A DNA stretch of 9,459 nt, taken from Actinomycetota bacterium. Lineage in GTDB: Bacteria; Actinomycetota; Actinomycetes; Actinomycetales; Microbacteriaceae. The stretch covers positions 1 through 9,459 of the forward strand of contig WLDR01000048.1 in assembly GCA_009704705.1 (NCBI GenBank). The letters run 5' to 3'. Each line of letters starts with the position of its first letter. The first letter of the stretch is position 1. Below the pieces are notes generated by a model. That model was given only the letters and a program-made list of their open reading frames with translations. It was not told where the DNA came from and ran no database searches. Of this stretch, positions 1 to 6,518 are shown piece after piece. The translations under genes were made by a program, and so were the position numbers.

Positions 1-1208
1 ACGCGAATATCAATTGCGGGATACGTGTCGCTTCGAGAGATGGTGTCGACAAGCAAGGCATCGCATCGAACAGTGTTTGCGCTGCCATGGGCTTTGGGGT
101 CCATACGGATTTCGCCACGGTACCCGGCACGTCCGCCACCACGAGCAACCGATTTAGAAACAATGGACGACTGCGTGTTCGGTGCCATGTGAATCATTTT
201 TGCGCCGGCGTCTTGGTGTTGCCCCGGGCCGGCAAAGGCGATGGACAGCGTCTCGCCCTTTGCGCCCTCGCCCACAAGATAAACAGACGGGTACTTCATG
301 GTTACCTTCGAACCCAGGTTGCCGTCGATCCACTCCATCGTTGCGTTTTCGTGGGCGATGGCACGCTTGGTGACCAGGTTGTACACGTTGTTCGACCAGT
401 TCTGAATGGTCGTGTAGCGAACGCGGGCGCCCTTCTTGACGACGATTTCGACTACGGCCGAGTGCAGCGAGTCACTCTTGTAGATGGGAGCGGTGCAGCC
501 CTCGATGTAGTGAACATACGAACCCTCGTCCGCGATGATGAGGGTTCGCTCAAACTGGCCCATGTTCTCGGTGTTGATTCGGAAATAGGCCTGCAGGGGA
601 ATCTCGACGTGCACGCCCTTGGGAACGTAGACGAACGATCCGCCCGACCACACAGCCGTGTTGAGGGCTGCGAACTTGTTGTCACCAGACGGGATGACCG
701 TCCCGAAGTATTCCTGGAAGAACTCCGGGTGCTCCTTGAGAGCCGTGTCGGTGTCCATGAAGATGACACCCTGCTTCTCGAGCTCTTCATTGATCTGGTG
801 GTAGACCACCTCAGATTCGTACTGAGCCGCAACCCCAGCTACCAGACGCTGGCGCTCAGCCTCCGGGATTCCAAGCTTCTCGTAGGTGTCTTTGATCTCA
901 TCGGGGAGGTCTTCCCAAGACTGTGCCTGACGCTCGGTCGAGCGAACGAAGTACTTGATGTTCTCGAAGTCGATCCCAGAGAGGTCGGCGCCCCAATTCG
1001 GCATTGGCTTGCGGCGGAACATTTCGTAGGCCTTGAGTCGGCGCTCGAGCATCCATGCGGGCTCGTCTTTGCGTCGAGAAATATCGGACACGACGGACTC
1101 GTTGATTCCACGTTTGGCGGATGCGCCGGCTACGTCGGCATCGTGCCAACCGAACTCGTAGTTGCCCAGGCCCTCGAGTTCGGGGCGGTCAATGATGGTG
1201 TCTGACAT
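1..1208 (-). CDS. sufB: Fe-S cluster assembly protein SufB (C-terminus beyond the window)
   Basis: SufB is the scaffold subunit of the cytoplasmic SUF complex (SufBCD), which builds iron-sulfur clusters and passes them to apoproteins. Translating the minus strand gives 402 uninterrupted codons from ATG at 1208, beginning MSDTIIDRPELEGLGNYEFG. Family hallmarks are the N-terminal NYEFGW segment (about 16-21), WMLERRLKAYE (52-62), the KYFVRS stretch (85-90), the start of the beta-helix core at VWSGGSFVYVPKGVH (186-200), and YVHYIEGCTAP (231-241) with Cys238. SufB is usually about 470 residues, so roughly 70 C-terminal residues lie off the left edge. The start is supported by GAAAGGA (complement of 1219-1225), 10 bases upstream. 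No intein interrupts the visible part, unlike mycobacterial SufB. The gene is divergent from ctaA across 131 bases, and no sufR lies in between. Identification is firm; in this family SufD is the only realistic confusion, and it lacks this N-terminal region. Confidence 0.97.
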   Translation of the reverse strand, partial: MSDTIIDRPELEGLGNYEFGWHDADVAGASAKRGINESVVSDISRRKDEPAWMLERRLKAYEMFRRKPMPNWGADLSGIDFENIKYFVRSTERQAQSWEDLPDEIKDTYEKLGIPEAERQRLVAGVAAQYESEVVYHQINEELEKQGVIFMDTDTALKEHPEFFQEYFGTVIPSGDNKFAALNTAVWSGGSFVYVPKGVHVEIPLQAYFRINTENMGQFERTLIIADEGSYVHYIEGCTAPIYKSDSLHSAVVEIVVKKGARVRYTTIQNWSNNVYNLVTKRAIAHENATMEWIDGNLGSKVTMKYPSVYLVGEGAKGETLSIAFAGPGQHQDAGAKMIHMAPNTQSSIVSKSVARGGGRAGYRGEIRMDPKAHGSANTVRCDALLVDTISRSDTYPAIDIR

Positions 1209-1247
1209 GGGTGACCATTCCTTTCTCGAAATGCGGTTAAGCCAATT

Positions 1248-1274
1248 AGAACACTCAAATCTGAGTGAAGTTCT
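1248..1274. promoter_or_regulatory. Interrupted inverted repeat between sufB and ctaA, possible operator
   Basis: The core is a perfect dyad, CACTCA (1252-1257) and TGAGTG (1262-1267), around a four-base centre. It is extended outward by AGAA (1248-1251) pairing with TTCT (1271-1274), with three extra bases (1268-1270) on the right side. It lies 43 bases upstream of the sufB start and 72 bases upstream of ctaA, so it could be read by a regulator of either gene. It is not followed by a T run and sits in a divergent region, which argues against a terminator. SufR, an Fe-S sensing repressor, controls suf operons in many actinobacteria. I cannot match this dyad to a known SufR site from memory with confidence, so the regulator is open. 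Confidence 0.4.
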
Positions 1275-1323
1275 CCGGCAGGTGGAAGCCACGACATTGT
1301 CGGCAAAAGTTGGAGACGCGCAT

Positions 1324-1339
1324 ACATAGACTAACCGCT
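1324..1339 (+). promoter_or_regulatory. Putative ctaA -10 element giving a leaderless transcript
   Basis: TAGACT (1327-1332) fits the actinobacterial -10 pattern TANNNT and is followed by exactly seven bases and then the ctaA ATG. This would place transcription initiation at or within a base of the A of the start codon. No purine-rich ribosome binding site occurs in the 15 bases before the ATG, which agrees with a leaderless mRNA, a common form in actinobacteria. No good -35 hexamer is visible 16-18 bases upstream. The nine bases ACATAGACT (1324-1332) recur at the same offset before ctaB. Confidence 0.5.
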
Positions 1340-2254
1340 ATGCGACGCCTCACGAGTGCTCTTCCATCGAAAGTTACGCGTTCCATTCGCGCCTGGAGCT
1401 GGACGACGCTGGTCGTTCAGATTCTCATCGTTGTCACCGGCGGAGCGGTGAGACTGACGGCGAGTGGTCTGGGATGCCCCACCTGGCCCTTGTGTACCGA
1501 GGACTCGCTCGTCTCAACTCCCGAGATGGGAATCCACGGCCTCATCGAGTTTGGCAATCGACTCCTCACCTTTGTTCTCGTTGCTGTCGCCGTCGTGACT
1601 TTTGTGCTCGTGGCGCGACTTCGCCGGAGTCGACCCGAGATTTTTTGGCTGGCGCTCGTGATCGGATTGGGCATTCCTGCTCAGGCCGTCATTGGTGGCA
1701 TCAGCGTCTTGACTCAGCTGAACCCCTACGTGGTGGGCCTGCACTTTGTGGTTTCGGGGATCATGATTGTGCTTGCTACGGTGCTCGTCGCGCGCACATA
1801 TGTTGTGAACGTGGAGCCCGTTCCCAACGCTCAGCGCAGCACACTTCTCTACCGTGGTGCCGTGCTCGTAGCTTGTCTCCAGACACTGACCGTCTTGCTG
1901 GGAATTCTGGTGACCGGTTCCGGCCCTCATGCCGGTGACGCGGAGGCACCACGCAATGGACTCAATAGTGAGTTGTGGCAGCACCTGCACTCGGTGCCTG
2001 CGTATGCCGCTGTTGTTGCGGCGCTCGCGCTGGGCGTGCTCGCCTGGCGAATGCGTCGACGTGACGTGGTTCGCGTTGTCACTGCGTTGCTGGCCGTCAA
2101 CGTGCTTCAGGTTGTCGTCGGACTTGCACAGGCCAACTTGGGCTTGCCCCCGATATTGGTTGGCTTGCACATGTTTCTGGCATGCCTCGTCATTTCGGCC
2201 ACTGCGTGGCTCGTTCTGACAGCTAGAACGGCAGTAGCGGATCTATCGCGATAA
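1340..2254 (+). CDS. ctaA: Heme A synthase (COX15/CtaA family)
   Basis: This integral membrane enzyme oxidises the C8 methyl of heme O to a formyl group, giving heme A for aa3-type cytochrome c oxidase. The 304-residue protein shows about eight hydrophobic segments (roughly 19-38, 73-93, 100-121, 129-151, 171-192, 216-236, 246-262, 272-294). Expected heme-ligand histidines are present: His66 in GIHGLIEFGNR with Glu70, His135 in GLHFVVSG, His215/His217 in LWQHLHSVP, and His277 in GLHMFLA. The Cys46/Cys52 pair in GLGCPTWPLC matches the redox cysteine pair in the first outer loop of two-cysteine CtaA proteins. I chose the ATG at 1340: the reading frame stays open upstream to an ATG at 1265, but those 25 extra residues are not membrane-like and would overlap the promoter. 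The 3' end overlaps convergent ctaB by 32 bases. Its partner enzyme CtaB makes the substrate. Confidence 0.95.
   Translation: MRRLTSALPSKVTRSIRAWSWTTLVVQILIVVTGGAVRLTASGLGCPTWPLCTEDSLVSTPEMGIHGLIEFGNRLLTFVLVAVAVVTFVLVARLRRSRPEIFWLALVIGLGIPAQAVIGGISVLTQLNPYVVGLHFVVSGIMIVLATVLVARTYVVNVEPVPNAQRSTLLYRGAVLVACLQTLTVLLGILVTGSGPHAGDAEAPRNGLNSELWQHLHSVPAYAAVVAALALGVLAWRMRRRDVVRVVTALLAVNVLQVVVGLAQANLGLPPILVGLHMFLACLVISATAWLVLTARTAVADLSR
2223..2254. other. Convergent 32-base coding overlap of ctaA and ctaB
   Basis: The last ten codons and stop of ctaA (stop TAA 2252-2254, plus) share DNA with the C-terminal codons and stop of ctaB (stop TAG, complement of 2223-2225). Both reading frames are intact and both protein ends look natural, so the overlap appears real. 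There is no space for a separate intergenic terminator. The perfect ten-base palindrome TATCGCGATA (2244-2253) lies in the overlap, but it has no loop and no T run, so I do not call it a terminator. Confidence 0.9.
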
Positions 2255-3143
2255 CCAAGAAGATCATCGTGAGATAGGCGTTTGACAGGTGGAACAGGCG
2301 CATTGGTCGCGGGTCAACGGTGCGCAAGGCGCGGTCGTAGAGTCGGTGACATTCGATGAGAAACCAGGTACCGGCGCTCGCTGCAACGGCTGTGTACGCA
2401 ATGCCCATTCCCGCAACGGGAATCAAGAGCAGGGTCGCAGCAACGGTAGCCCAACCGTAGAGAACGATTTGCAACCCCACGGTGACGCGACCCCTCACGA
2501 CCGTCAACATGGGAACACCTGCGGTCTTGTAGTCGTCTCGATAGCGCCACGACAGTGGCCAGTAGTGGGGCGGTGTCCACAAAAAGATGATCAAGAAGAG
2601 CACGGCCGGTGTCCACGAAAGAGAGCCGGTAACGGCCGCCCATCCAATCAAAACCGGGAATCCACCAGCCGCTCCTCCCCAGACAATGTTTTGAGGGGTT
2701 CGACGCTTGAGCAGCAAGCTGTAGACAACGACGTAAAACAGAATTGCGCCCACTGACAGTGCGGTGGAGAGCAGGTTAGTAAACCACGCAAACCAGGCCG
2801 TACTCACGATGGCCAGAATCCAGGCAAAAGCAAGTGCCTCGCGGTCGCTCACTTCACCGGTGACCAGGGGACGACCCTTCGTGCGCTTCATGAGTCGGTC
2901 GATGTCGCGATCGATGTAGCAGTTGAACGCACCGGCACTACCAGCGCTCATAGCGCCGCCGATGAGAACGACGAGAACGAGTCCTAAGTTTGGGATGCCG
3001 TTCTGGGCCAGAAACATGGTTGGAATGGTCACTGCGAGGAGCAATTCCATGACACGAGGCTTTGTCAACGAGAGGTAGGCGGACACTTTTCGCGTGAATC
3101 CGATGCGCTGTGGCACTGTGGAAGTGGTGTCGGTCTGCGCCAT
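2223..3143 (-). CDS. ctaB: Protoheme IX farnesyltransferase (heme O synthase)
   Basis: CtaB is a membrane prenyltransferase of the UbiA superfamily. It transfers a farnesyl group from farnesyl diphosphate to the vinyl group of heme b, making heme O, the substrate of CtaA. The 306-residue protein has the usual length and many transmembrane segments. The first Asp-rich prenyl-diphosphate/Mg site is NCYIDRDID (74-82), followed by MKRTKGRPL (85-93). The COX10-type WTPPHYW motif is at 179-185 and the second Asp-rich motif YRDDYKTAGVPML at 191-203. The N-terminal YLSLTKPRVMELL (23-35) is also typical. The ATG at 3143 is the only start that keeps the full N-terminus. There is no clear ribosome binding site, but a -10 element seven bases upstream suggests a leaderless message. 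It is divergent from tkt (135-base gap) and convergent with ctaA. Confidence 0.97.
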   Translation of the reverse strand: MAQTDTTSTVPQRIGFTRKVSAYLSLTKPRVMELLLAVTIPTMFLAQNGIPNLGLVLVVLIGGAMSAGSAGAFNCYIDRDIDRLMKRTKGRPLVTGEVSDREALAFAWILAIVSTAWFAWFTNLLSTALSVGAILFYVVVYSLLLKRRTPQNIVWGGAAGGFPVLIGWAAVTGSLSWTPAVLFLIIFLWTPPHYWPLSWRYRDDYKTAGVPMLTVVRGRVTVGLQIVLYGWATVAATLLLIPVAGMGIAYTAVAASAGTWFLIECHRLYDRALRTVDPRPMRLFHLSNAYLTMIFLVIAIDPLLPF

Positions 3144-3159
3144 GGTTTTGAGTCTATGT
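3144..3159 (-). promoter_or_regulatory. Putative ctaB -10 element giving a leaderless transcript
   Basis: Read on the minus strand, TAGACT (complement of 3151-3156) is followed by seven bases and the ctaB ATG. The adjoining bases make the nine-mer ACATAGACT (complement of 3151-3159), identical in sequence and distance to the element before ctaA. No Shine-Dalgarno-like purine run precedes the ATG. The -35 position (about 3174-3179) shows no good match. Confidence 0.5.
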
Positions 3160-3208
3160 CACCGTCGCAACGGCTCTCTGACGCCGTCCAGGTCAGCACC
3201 TCAACCGA

Positions 3209-3214
3209 TATGCT
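3209..3214 (+). promoter_or_regulatory. Candidate -10 element for the tkt operon
   Basis: TATGCT fits TANNNT and would start transcription near 3221, leaving a leader of about 58 bases before tkt. No convincing -35 hexamer lies at the right distance (3185-3191), so this is only the best candidate in the region. The rest of the 135-base divergent gap (3144-3278) holds the ctaB start signals and, at 3261-3266, GAAAGG, the likely tkt ribosome binding site, 12 bases from the ATG. I see no other structure there. Confidence 0.25.
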
Positions 3215-3278
3215 TGGGGCATTGCGCGGGCATTCGTCACGCTGATCTGGCCGTCTGATTGAAAGGCTTCGAGCTCTT

Positions 3279-5369
3279 ATGGCTTTGGAATGGAATGACC
3301 TCGACGCGAAAGCAGTTGACACGGCTCGGGTACTCGCTGCCGACGCAGTAGAAAAGGTCGGCAACGGACACCCCGGAACTGCAATCAGTCTGGCTCCAGC
3401 TGCCTATCTGCTATTCCAGAAAGTCATGCGCCGTGACCCCAGCGATGACCAGTGGATTGGTCGCGATCGATTCATCTTGTCGGTCGGACACTCCTCGCTG
3501 ACGCAGTATGTGCAGTTGTACTTGGGTGGCTACGGTCTGGAACTCGACGACCTCAAGGCATTGCGAACGTGGGGCTCGTTGACACCTGGGCACCCCGAGT
3601 ACGGACACACCAAGGGCGTTGAAATCACGACCGGACCATTGGGACAAGGACTCGCATCCGCTGTAGGTTTCGCGTACGCGGCACGCTTCGAGCGCGGCCT
3701 GTTCGACCCCTCAAGCAAGCCGGGAAACAGCCCATTCGACCACTTCATCTACACGATTTGTGGTGACGGCGACTTGCAAGAGGGCGTCACTGCCGAAGCG
3801 TCGTCGCTTGCAGGGCACCAGAAACTTGGAAATCTGATTGCGATTTACGACAGCAACCAGATCTCTATCGAAGATGACACGAAAATCGCGTTTACCGAAG
3901 ATGTAGCGAAGCGCTACGACGCGTATGGGTGGCACGTGCAGACTGTCGATTGGAAGAAGACAGGTTCGTACGTAGAAGATGTCACCGAGCTCTACACGGC
4001 ACTCGAAAAAGCGAAGTCGGAGTCGAGCAAGCCGAGCCTGATCATCTTGAAGACAATCATCGGATGGCCGAGTCCCCAGAAGCAGAACACGGGCAAGATT
4101 CACGGTTCCGCACTCGGCGCAGAGGAACTTGCCGGGCTCAAGCAGGCATTGGGCTTCGACCCAGAGAATTCATTTGATGTCGATGCGGCCGTGATCACGC
4201 ACACGCGCGGGGCTGTCGATCGAGGCAAAGCAGTGCGAGCCGAGTGGCAGCAAAGCTTTGACGCGTGGGCGAAGTCCAACCCGGAGCAGAAAGCGCTATT
4301 CGACAGAGTCGAAAGCGGCGCGCTTCCAGCGGGCATCGAGGACGCGTTGCCCGTTTTTCCAGCGACGGACATATCGACGCGTGTTGCGTCCGGCAAGGTC
4401 CTCAGCGCGCTCGGTGCCGTCATGCCAGAACTATGGGGAGGGTCTGCCGACCTTGCCGAGTCCAACATGACCACTATTGAAGGCACAAAGTCGTTTGTTC
4501 CTGCCGAGTGGTCGACGCACGAATGGACTGGCGATGTCTTCGGACGAACCCTTCACTTCGGTATTCGTGAACACGCGATGGGGGCGATTCTCAATGGAAT
4601 TGTCCTGCACGGAAAAACCCGCGCCTACGGCGGCACGTTCCTCATCTTTAGCGACTACATGCGACCAGCAGTTCGTCTGGCTGCTCTCATGAAGGTTCCA
4701 TCGATATTCGTCTGGACTCATGACTCCGTGGCGCTCGGTGAAGACGGTCCGACTCACCAGCCCATCGAACAGCTCGCAACACTGCGTGCGATTCCTGACC
4801 TTGACGTCGTTCGTCCGGCCGACGCTAACGAAGTGGCGTGGGCGTGGCTCGAGATACTCAAGCGTCGTGGTGGCCCGGCAGGTATCGCCCTGTCACGCCA
4901 GAATCTGCCTGTGTTTGAGCGTGGTGCTGGCGAGGCAACGGACTCAGAGTTTGCTTCGGCACGCAACACATCAAAGGGTGCCTATGTACTCGTCGAGGCT
5001 CCAGGTGGCACACCGGATGTGGTTCTCATCGCAACGGGATCTGAGGTTCAGCTCGCTGTGGCTGCCCGAGAGGCTCTCGCGGCCGAAGGAGTTAACGCCC
5101 GAGTTGTGTCGGCTCCATGCATGGAGTGGTTCGCCGAGCAGCCAGGGTCGTACCGCAACGCGGTGATTCCTCCGCACGTTCGAGCTCGTGTGAGCGTCGA
5201 AGCGGGAATCTCAATGTCGTGGGACAAGCTCGTTGGCTCGAGCGGACGCAGCGTCTCGATTGAGCACTATGGGGCATCGGCAGACTTCAAGACACTCTTC
5301 CGTGAGTTTGGAATGACGGCGGAAGCCGTCGTGGCTGCTGCCAAGGAATCCATCGCCGCTTCCGCCTAA
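3279..5369 (+). CDS. tkt: Transketolase
   Basis: Transketolase moves two-carbon ketol units between sugar phosphates in the non-oxidative pentose phosphate pathway, using thiamine diphosphate and a divalent metal; it acts in the cytoplasm. The 696-residue length is normal for a full-size bacterial enzyme. The N-terminal ThDP-binding domain has GNGHPG (28-33, His31), His71 in SVGHSS, TPGHPE (102-107), and the metal/ThDP motif GDGDLQEG (162-169) with DSNQISI (191-197, Asn193). His275 sits in KIHGSALG. The pyrimidine-binding domain carries the catalytic Glu431 in GIREHAMG, GGTFLIFSDY (451-460), and His481 followed by GEDGPTHQP. The C-terminal domain (about 570-696) includes LIATGSEV (583-590). 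These features separate it from the DXP synthase relatives. It heads the tkt-tal-pgi-zwf run, 48 bases before tal, and is divergent from ctaB. GAAAGG at 3261-3266 supports the start. Confidence 0.99.
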   Translation: MALEWNDLDAKAVDTARVLAADAVEKVGNGHPGTAISLAPAAYLLFQKVMRRDPSDDQWIGRDRFILSVGHSSLTQYVQLYLGGYGLELDDLKALRTWGSLTPGHPEYGHTKGVEITTGPLGQGLASAVGFAYAARFERGLFDPSSKPGNSPFDHFIYTICGDGDLQEGVTAEASSLAGHQKLGNLIAIYDSNQISIEDDTKIAFTEDVAKRYDAYGWHVQTVDWKKTGSYVEDVTELYTALEKAKSESSKPSLIILKTIIGWPSPQKQNTGKIHGSALGAEELAGLKQALGFDPENSFDVDAAVITHTRGAVDRGKAVRAEWQQSFDAWAKSNPEQKALFDRVESGALPAGIEDALPVFPATDISTRVASGKVLSALGAVMPELWGGSADLAESNMTTIEGTKSFVPAEWSTHEWTGDVFGRTLHFGIREHAMGAILNGIVLHGKTRAYGGTFLIFSDYMRPAVRLAALMKVPSIFVWTHDSVALGEDGPTHQPIEQLATLRAIPDLDVVRPADANEVAWAWLEILKRRGGPAGIALSRQNLPVFERGAGEATDSEFASARNTSKGAYVLVEAPGGTPDVVLIATGSEVQLAVAAREALAAEGVNARVVSAPCMEWFAEQPGSYRNAVIPPHVRARVSVEAGISMSWDKLVGSSGRSVSIEHYGASADFKTLFREFGMTAEAVVAAAKESIAASA

Positions 5370-5417
5370 TTCGCAAAACTTCCTGCCTCCGACTGACCAA
5401 GAACGAAAGATAACGCA

Positions 5418-6518
5418 ATGAACGCAAACACATCGGCCCTTTCCGGAGCAGGAGTCAGCATCTGGCTCGACGATCTTTCGCGCAGCTCGCTAAAGACCGG
5501 CAAGCTGGCCAAGCTGATCGCAGATGTCGATGTGGTCGGTGTGACGACAAATCCCACCATCTTTGCTGGTGCACTGACCGACGGCGAGAGCTACGCTGCG
5601 CAGGTTGCCGAACTTGCCGCTAAGGACACCGGCGCCGACGAAGCAGTCTTCGAGATCACAACCGATGACGTGGCTGATGCCTGTGACCTTTTCCGCCCCA
5701 TCTACAACCGCACGCAAGGAGTCGACGGCCGGGTTTCGATTGAGGTCTCCCCCACACTCGCTCACGATGCTCCCGGCACGATTGCGGAAGCAAAGCGCTT
5801 GTGGGCCAAAGTCAATCGTCCCAACGCTCTGATCAAGATTCCGGCCACCTTGGCTGGGCTCGACGCCATCACTGATGTAATCGGCGCGGGCATCTCGGTG
5901 AATGTGACTCTGATCTTCTCGCTTGAGCGGTACGGGGCAGTCATTGACGCCTACCTGGCCGGTCTCGAGAAAGCGTCGGCCGCTGGGCACGACCTTGAGG
6001 AGATTCACTCGGTCGCCTCGTTCTTTGTGTCTCGGGTCGACACAGAGGTTGACAAGAGACTGGATGCACTTGGCGCTGACGCATCGCTGAAGTCGCAGGC
6101 TGGCTTGGCCAACGCAAGGCTCGCCTACGAACTCTTTGAGAATGCGTTTGACACGGAGCGGGCCGCAAAGCTGCTTGCTCTGGGAGCGAACGCGCAACGT
6201 CCGTTGTGGGCCTCAACGGGAGTGAAAGATCCTGCGTTGCCGGACACGCTCTATGTAACTGAGCTCGTTGCTGCTGGTGTGGTGAACACGATGCCCGAGA
6301 AGACTCTTCTCGCCACGGCAGATCATGGCGTCGTCGTTGGAAACACCATCACGACCAACTATGACGAAGCTCGCTTGCTTTTCGCACAGTTGGCCGCAGC
6401 TGGAATCGACTTTGAGGACGTCACAACGACACTTGAAACTGAAGGCGTCGACAAATTCATCGTTTCGTGGGGCGAGCTTCTTGACACGGTTACGACCGCG
6501 CTGGAGGCAGCAAAGTGA
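5418..6518 (+). CDS. tal: Transaldolase
   Basis: Transaldolase transfers a dihydroxyacetone unit from sedoheptulose-7-phosphate to glyceraldehyde-3-phosphate through a Schiff base with lysine, yielding erythrose-4-phosphate and fructose-6-phosphate. The 366-residue protein matches the longer actinobacterial type. SIWLDDLSR (14-22) supplies the conserved Asp18, and GVTTNPTIF (41-49) is the N-terminal signature. Lys140 in NALIKIPAT (136-144) is the Schiff-base residue. NVTLIFSLERY (162-172), SFFVSRVD (191-198) and LWASTGVKDP (243-252) complete the TIM-barrel pattern. The ATG at 5418 has a modest GAAAG-type site at 5405-5409. It lies 48 bases after tkt, with no terminator-like hairpin in the gap, and its TGA overlaps the pgi GTG by four bases. 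Co-transcription with both neighbours is likely. Confidence 0.98.
   Translation: MNANTSALSGAGVSIWLDDLSRSSLKTGKLAKLIADVDVVGVTTNPTIFAGALTDGESYAAQVAELAAKDTGADEAVFEITTDDVADACDLFRPIYNRTQGVDGRVSIEVSPTLAHDAPGTIAEAKRLWAKVNRPNALIKIPATLAGLDAITDVIGAGISVNVTLIFSLERYGAVIDAYLAGLEKASAAGHDLEEIHSVASFFVSRVDTEVDKRLDALGADASLKSQAGLANARLAYELFENAFDTERAAKLLALGANAQRPLWASTGVKDPALPDTLYVTELVAAGVVNTMPEKTLLATADHGVVVGNTITTNYDEARLLFAQLAAAGIDFEDVTTTLETEGVDKFIVSWGELLDTVTTALEAAK
6503..6507 (+). promoter_or_regulatory. Ribosome binding site deciding the pgi GTG start
   Basis: GGAGG inside the last codons of tal stands seven bases before GTG at 6515. It is the strongest Shine-Dalgarno match in the window and fixes the pgi start at a GTG that overlaps the tal stop in the form GTGA, suggesting translational coupling. 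Confidence 0.8.

Noticed and set aside
496..520. An intein in SufB, as found in mycobacteria
   Set aside because: The minus-strand translation runs straight through EGCTAPIY and every other visible conserved block with no insertion.
87..1205. A 372-codon plus-strand open frame opposite sufB
   Set aside because: It is the antisense shadow of sufB, whose minus-strand translation is full of family motifs. The plus-strand product has no recognisable motif or domain pattern.
1232..1250. A possible iron regulator (DtxR/IdeR) box between sufB and ctaA
   Set aside because: The best 19-base alignment to the remembered consensus matches only about 11 positions. One half-site is decent (GGCTTAACC on the minus strand) but the other is poor.
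1265..1339. An upstream ATG in frame with ctaA that would add 25 residues
   Set aside because: The extension is basic and not conserved in character, overlaps the putative -10 element and the inverted repeat, and lacks a ribosome binding site. The ATG at 1340 begins a normal CtaA N-terminus.
1514..2170. A 218-codon minus-strand open frame inside ctaA
   Set aside because: It is a shadow of ctaA; its product is hydrophilic with scattered His and Asn and no family features.
2244..2253. Palindrome TATCGCGATA as a terminator for ctaA
   Set aside because: It has no loop, a short AT/GC stem and no following T run, and it lies inside both coding regions.
5370..5417. A terminator or separate promoter between tkt and tal
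   Set aside because: The 48-base gap has no hairpin with a T run and no convincing promoter pair; it reads as an operon spacer.
5490..6197. A 235-codon minus-strand open frame inside tal
   Set aside because: It is antisense to a clear transaldolase, with no start context and no motif.
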